Part shown: piece after piece, positions 61,490 to 64,000 of the stretch
Layout: the number at the start of each line of letters is the position of its first letter
Position numbering within the stretch: the stretch's first letter is position 1
NCBI GenBank assembly: GCA_020161015.1
Contig: JAIUOT010000009.1
Location: forward strand, 1-64,000
DNA length: 64,000 nucleotides
Reading direction: 5' to 3'
From: Actinomycetota bacterium
Lineage (GTDB): Bacteria; Actinomycetota; Actinomycetes; Propionibacteriales; Propionibacteriaceae
Translations under genes and position numbers: made by a program
Notes under the pieces: model-generated
Seen by the model: only the letters and a program-made list of their open reading frames with translations
Told to the model about the DNA's origin: nothing
Databases searched by the model: none

Positions 61490-61518
61490 GGCCCCGGCGG
61501 ACGACGCCCGCCGGGGCC
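61490..61518. terminator. Hairpin after the FGGY kinase gene
   Basis: GGCCCCGGCGG (61490-61500) pairs with CCGCCGGGGCC (61508-61518), 11 bp, seven-base loop. It starts six bases after the kinase stop codon on the minus strand. Confidence 0.65.
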
Positions 61519-61523
61519 ACCGC

Positions 61524-63119
61524 TCAGCTGTGCTCGACCGCCGCGCGCTCGATGGCCAGCCCGGCGCTGAACCGCTGCACGTAGGCGTCGAAGCCGGCGA
61601 CGTCGGCCGGGTCCGGCTCGACGGTCTCCAGCCCCGCCCCGGCGAACACGCGTGCGTTCAGGTAGTCGGCCAGCGACTCGCCTTCGGCGCGGTCACGGGC
61701 GAACGCGGCCAGCACGGCGATGCCCCACGCGCCGCCCTCGCCGGCGATGTCACCGACCGACACCGGCGCGTCCACGGCTGCGGCGAGGTAGCGCTGGGCG
61801 ACCCCCTTGGTCTTGAACAACCCGCCGTGGGCGAACAGCGAGTCGAGTGCCACGTTCTCGGTCTTGAGCAGCACGTTCATGCCGATCCGCAGGCTCGACA
61901 GGGCGGCGAACAGGTGCGTCCGCATGAAGTTGGCCAGGGTGAACCGGCTGTCCGGCGTGCGCACGAACAGCGGACGGCCCTCCTCCAGCCCGGTGATGTG
62001 CTCTCCCGAGAGGTAGTTGTAGGCGAGCAGGCCGCCGCAGTCGGGCTCGCCCTCCAGTGACGCGGTGAACAGGCTCTCGAAGACCGTCCCGGTGTCGACG
62101 GTGGCGCCGATGCGACCCGCGAACTCCGCGAACAGGCCCGCCCAGGCGTTCAGCTCGCTGGCACCGTTGTTGCAGTGCACCATCGCCACGAGGTCGCCGG
62201 CCGGCGTGGTCACCAGGTCCAGCTCCGGGTGCATCCGCGACAGGTCGTGCTCGAGCACGACCATCGCGAAGATCGAGGTGCCGGCGCTGACATTGCCGGT
62301 ACGCCTCGCCACCGAGTTCGTCGCCACCATGCCGGTGCCGGCGTCCCCCTCGGGCGGGCAGCACAGCACGCCGGGCTGGAGGGTCCCGCTCGGGTCCAGC
62401 AGCGCGGCACCGGCGGCCGTGAGGCGGCCGGCCTCCTCACCCGCGGACAGCACGGTCGGCAGGATGCCGCCCAGCGTCCAGCCGAAGCCGTGCCCGGCGA
62501 CCAGCTCGTCGAACTGGGCCAGCATGGTCTCGTTGTAGCTCCCGGTGGCCAGGTCGATCGGGAACATGCCGCTCGCGTCGCCGACACCCAGCACCTCGGT
62601 CCCGGTGAGCTGCTCGTGCACGTAGCCGGCCAGGGTGGTGAGGTGGGCGATCCGGCCGACGTGCTCCTCGCCGTTCAGGACGGCCTGGTACAGGTGCGCG
62701 ATCGACCACCGCTGCGGGATGTTGTAGCCGAACAGGGCGCTCAGCTGCTCGCTCGCCGGGCCGGTGATGGTGTTGCGCCAGGTGCGGAACGGCACCAGCA
62801 GCTCGCCGGAGGCGTCGAACGCGAGGTAGCCGTGCATCATGGCCGAGACGCCGAGGGAGCCCACCGTCCGCAGCTCCACCCCGTAGCGGGCCCGGACGTC
62901 GGCGGCCAGCGAGGCGAACGCCGCCTGCAGTCCCTCGCGCACCGCGTCGAGGGAGTAGGTCCAGATGCGGTCGACGAACTGGTTCTCCCAGTCGTGGCCG
63001 CCGGTGGCGACGGGGGCGTTGTCCGGGCCGGTCAGCACGGCCTTGATCCGGGTGGAGCCGAGCTCGATGCCCAGTGCGGTGCGCCCCTGCTCGATGGCGC
63101 TGCTGATGTCAGTGATCAT
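61524..63119 (-). CDS. FGGY-family carbohydrate kinase (xylulokinase-like)
   Basis: 531 residues. ATP/phosphate 1 region [16 protein letters not shown] at the N-terminus; [27 protein letters not shown] and [20 protein letters not shown] in the middle; [17 protein letters not shown] in the second ATPase lobe. It phosphorylates a pentulose or related sugar; xylulokinase and ribulokinase subfamilies are both possible and no isomerase, epimerase or transporter gene is adjacent. AAGGAAGG gives a strong ribosome-binding site. A promoter with flanking inverted repeat lies upstream. Confidence 0.87.
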   Translation of the reverse strand: MITDISSAIEQGRTALGIELGSTRIKAVLTGPDNAPVATGGHDWENQFVDRIWTYSLDAVREGLQAAFASLAADVRARYGVELRTVGSLGVSAMMHGYLAFDASGELLVPFRTWRNTITGPASEQLSALFGYNIPQRWSIAHLYQAVLNGEEHVGRIAHLTTLAGYVHEQLTGTEVLGVGDASGMFPIDLATGSYNETMLAQFDELVAGHGFGWTLGGILPTVLSAGEEAGRLTAAGAALLDPSGTLQPGVLCCPPEGDAGTGMVATNSVARRTGNVSAGTSIFAMVVLEHDLSRMHPELDLVTTPAGDLVAMVHCNNGASELNAWAGLFAEFAGRIGATVDTGTVFESLFTASLEGEPDCGGLLAYNYLSGEHITGLEEGRPLFVRTPDSRFTLANFMRTHLFAALSSLRIGMNVLLKTENVALDSLFAHGGLFKTKGVAQRYLAAAVDAPVSVGDIAGEGGAWGIAVLAAFARDRAEGESLADYLNARVFAGAGLETVEPDPADVAGFDAYVQRFSAGLAIERAAVEHS

Positions 63120-63172
63120 CGTTGATCCTTCCTTGCGGACGGCGGTCAGACCCGTCCCTGTGAGACCGTGAC

Positions 63173-63208
63173 GCGCACATCATGACAGCCCGGTGTGTGC
63201 GCTAACAA
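63173..63208 (-). promoter_or_regulatory. Candidate promoter/operator of the FGGY kinase gene
   Basis: On the minus strand TTGTTA (63203-63208), 18 bases, CATGAT (63179-63184). An inverted repeat GCGCACA (63173-63179) / TGTGCGC (63196-63202) straddles the spacer and the end of the -10, a typical operator position for a sugar-responsive repressor. Confidence 0.45.
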
Positions 63209-63253
63209 CGGCACGCCGGAGCGTGGCTCGTGATCGGCCGTCCCGAGGCGGGG

Positions 63254-63259
63254 GAGAAT
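63254..63259 (+). promoter_or_regulatory. -10 hexamer GAGAAT, leaderless recO
   Basis: The seventh base after GAGAAT is the G of the recO GTG at 63266. Confidence 0.55.
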
Positions 63260-63265
63260 GGCCCG

Positions 63266-64000
63266 GTGCCGACCTACCGTGACGAGGCGGTCGTGCTGCG
63301 GACCCACAAGCTGGGCGAGGCCGACCGGATCATCACCATGCTCTCTCGGCAGCACGGGAAGGTCCGCGCGGTCGCGCGCGGGGTGCGCCGGACGTCCTCG
63401 AAATTCGGGGCGAGGCTCGAGCCGTTCAGCCACGTCGACCTCCAGTTCGCCACCGGCCGCACGCTGGACGTGATCACCCAGGCGGTGACCCTGCACCCGT
63501 ACTCCGAGCCGCTGGCCCACGACTACGAGCGCTACACGACCGGCCAGGTGATGATCGAGACCGCCGACCGACTGGTGACGGAAGAGGGCGAGCCGGCGCT
63601 CCAGCAGTACCAGCTGCTGGTCGGCGCGCTGCACGCCCTCACCTCCGGCACCTCGGACGGCCCGCGCCCCCCGGCGATGGTGATGGACGCCTACCTGCTG
63701 CGGGCGGTCGCGCTCGCCGGGTACGCCCCGACCCTCACCGACTGCGCGCGCTGCGGCGCCGCCGGCCCGCACGAGGCCTTCTCCCCCCAGCTGGGCGGCA
63801 TGGTGTGCCGCCGCTGCCGCCCGCCCGGTTCCGCGCATCCGGCGCCGGCGACGGTCACCTACCTCAGCGCCCTGCTGTGCGGCGACTGGCCCGCGACGCG
63901 CGGGGTCGGCGGCGCCACGATGCGGCAGGGGAGTGGCCTCGTGGCGGCGTTCATCGGGTGGCACCTGGACCGCGGGCTGCGTTCCCTCGGTCACGTCGAG
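63266..64000 (+). CDS. recO: DNA repair protein RecO, N-terminal part (runs off the window)
   Basis: 245 codons are in the window, frame open to the end. RecO loads RecA onto SSB-coated DNA together with RecR. The OB-fold N-terminus reads VPTYRDEAVVLRTHKLGEAD, RQHGKVRAVARGVRRTSSKF and LEPFSHVDLQFATGRTLDVI. A zinc site CARCGAAGPH...CRRC follows near residue 157. The GTG is the seventh base after GAGAAT, so the message is probably leaderless. Divergent from the kinase gene. Confidence 0.95.
   Translation, partial: MPTYRDEAVVLRTHKLGEADRIITMLSRQHGKVRAVARGVRRTSSKFGARLEPFSHVDLQFATGRTLDVITQAVTLHPYSEPLAHDYERYTTGQVMIETADRLVTEEGEPALQQYQLLVGALHALTSGTSDGPRPPAMVMDAYLLRAVALAGYAPTLTDCARCGAAGPHEAFSPQLGGMVCRRCRPPGSAHPAPATVTYLSALLCGDWPATRGVGGATMRQGSGLVAAFIGWHLDRGLRSLGHVE

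Overview
The window is about 70% G+C. Genes are densely packed on both strands, many start with GTG, and many appear to be transcribed without a 5' leader. Gene content and order (leuS; comEA-comEC-holA; rpsT; lepA; hemW; hrcA-dnaJ-rsmE; phoH-ybeY-corC-era; leuA; uppS; recO) are typical of an actinomycete chromosome. Placing it in Propionibacteriales is only an inference. No rRNA, tRNA, CRISPR array, transposase, integrase or phage gene is visible, so this looks like core chromosome with a few lineage-specific additions.

Layout. 1-10.7 kb: 5' end of a glycogen phosphorylase gene, an FAD amine-oxidase-like enzyme, the de novo NAD operon nadA-nadB-nadC next to its probable repressor NrtR, and membrane proteins (DUF2207, FUSC-like, AlbA_2). 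10.7-15.6 kb: a DMT-type transporter, a GT4 glycosyltransferase, a small membrane protein, a DUF4192 protein and a VIT-type iron/manganese transporter behind a DtxR-like box. 15.6-24.3 kb: leuS behind a leucine-coding leader, an EEP-family hydrolase, comEA-comEC, holA and rpsT. 24.4-34.8 kb: lepA, a GNAT protein, an MTA phosphorylase-like enzyme, hemW and a complete branched-chain amino acid ABC transporter (livJHMGF). 34.9-46.9 kb: DUF3097, an inositol-phosphatase-like enzyme, DUF5302, a metallo-beta-lactamase-fold protein, hrcA-dnaJ-rsmE-tgt, a DUF3352 protein, the queuosine-precursor transporter yhhQ, DUF5709, a prolyl aminopeptidase and a CPBP protease. 47-53.5 kb: phoH-ybeY and corC-era, with a divergent MocR/YczE pair between them, then a ChaB-like gene. 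53.6-64 kb: leuA behind a second leucine leader, a frameshifted AbiEi/DUF559-like gene between repeats, argG, uppS, hsp20, an aldo/keto reductase, a SIMPL protein, an FGGY sugar kinase and the 5' part of recO.

Regulation is unusually easy to read. Two short leucine-rich ORFs (VHHASLLLR before leuS, MSSVRLLLGRRSEAS before leuA) begin exactly where leaderless genes of this genome begin, seven bases after a -10 hexamer. The leuA leader has a duplicated 8-mer that lets one anti-sequence pair either with the leader ORF or with the leuA Shine-Dalgarno region. The leuS leader ends in an intrinsic terminator. Heat-shock control is visible as CIRCE elements at hrcA and hsp20, plus a HAIR-like element at hsp20. 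A palindrome lies over the nadA promoter beside nrtR, and GlnR-like 11-bp-phased boxes lie before livJ.

A structured repeat family occurs at 34.8, 55.6 and 56.7 kb. It has nested inverted repeats built on GAGGGCCAGCCTT and GCCGAGGG arms, and one copy carries a five-unit 20-bp tandem array. It may be a lineage-specific REP/BIME-like element.
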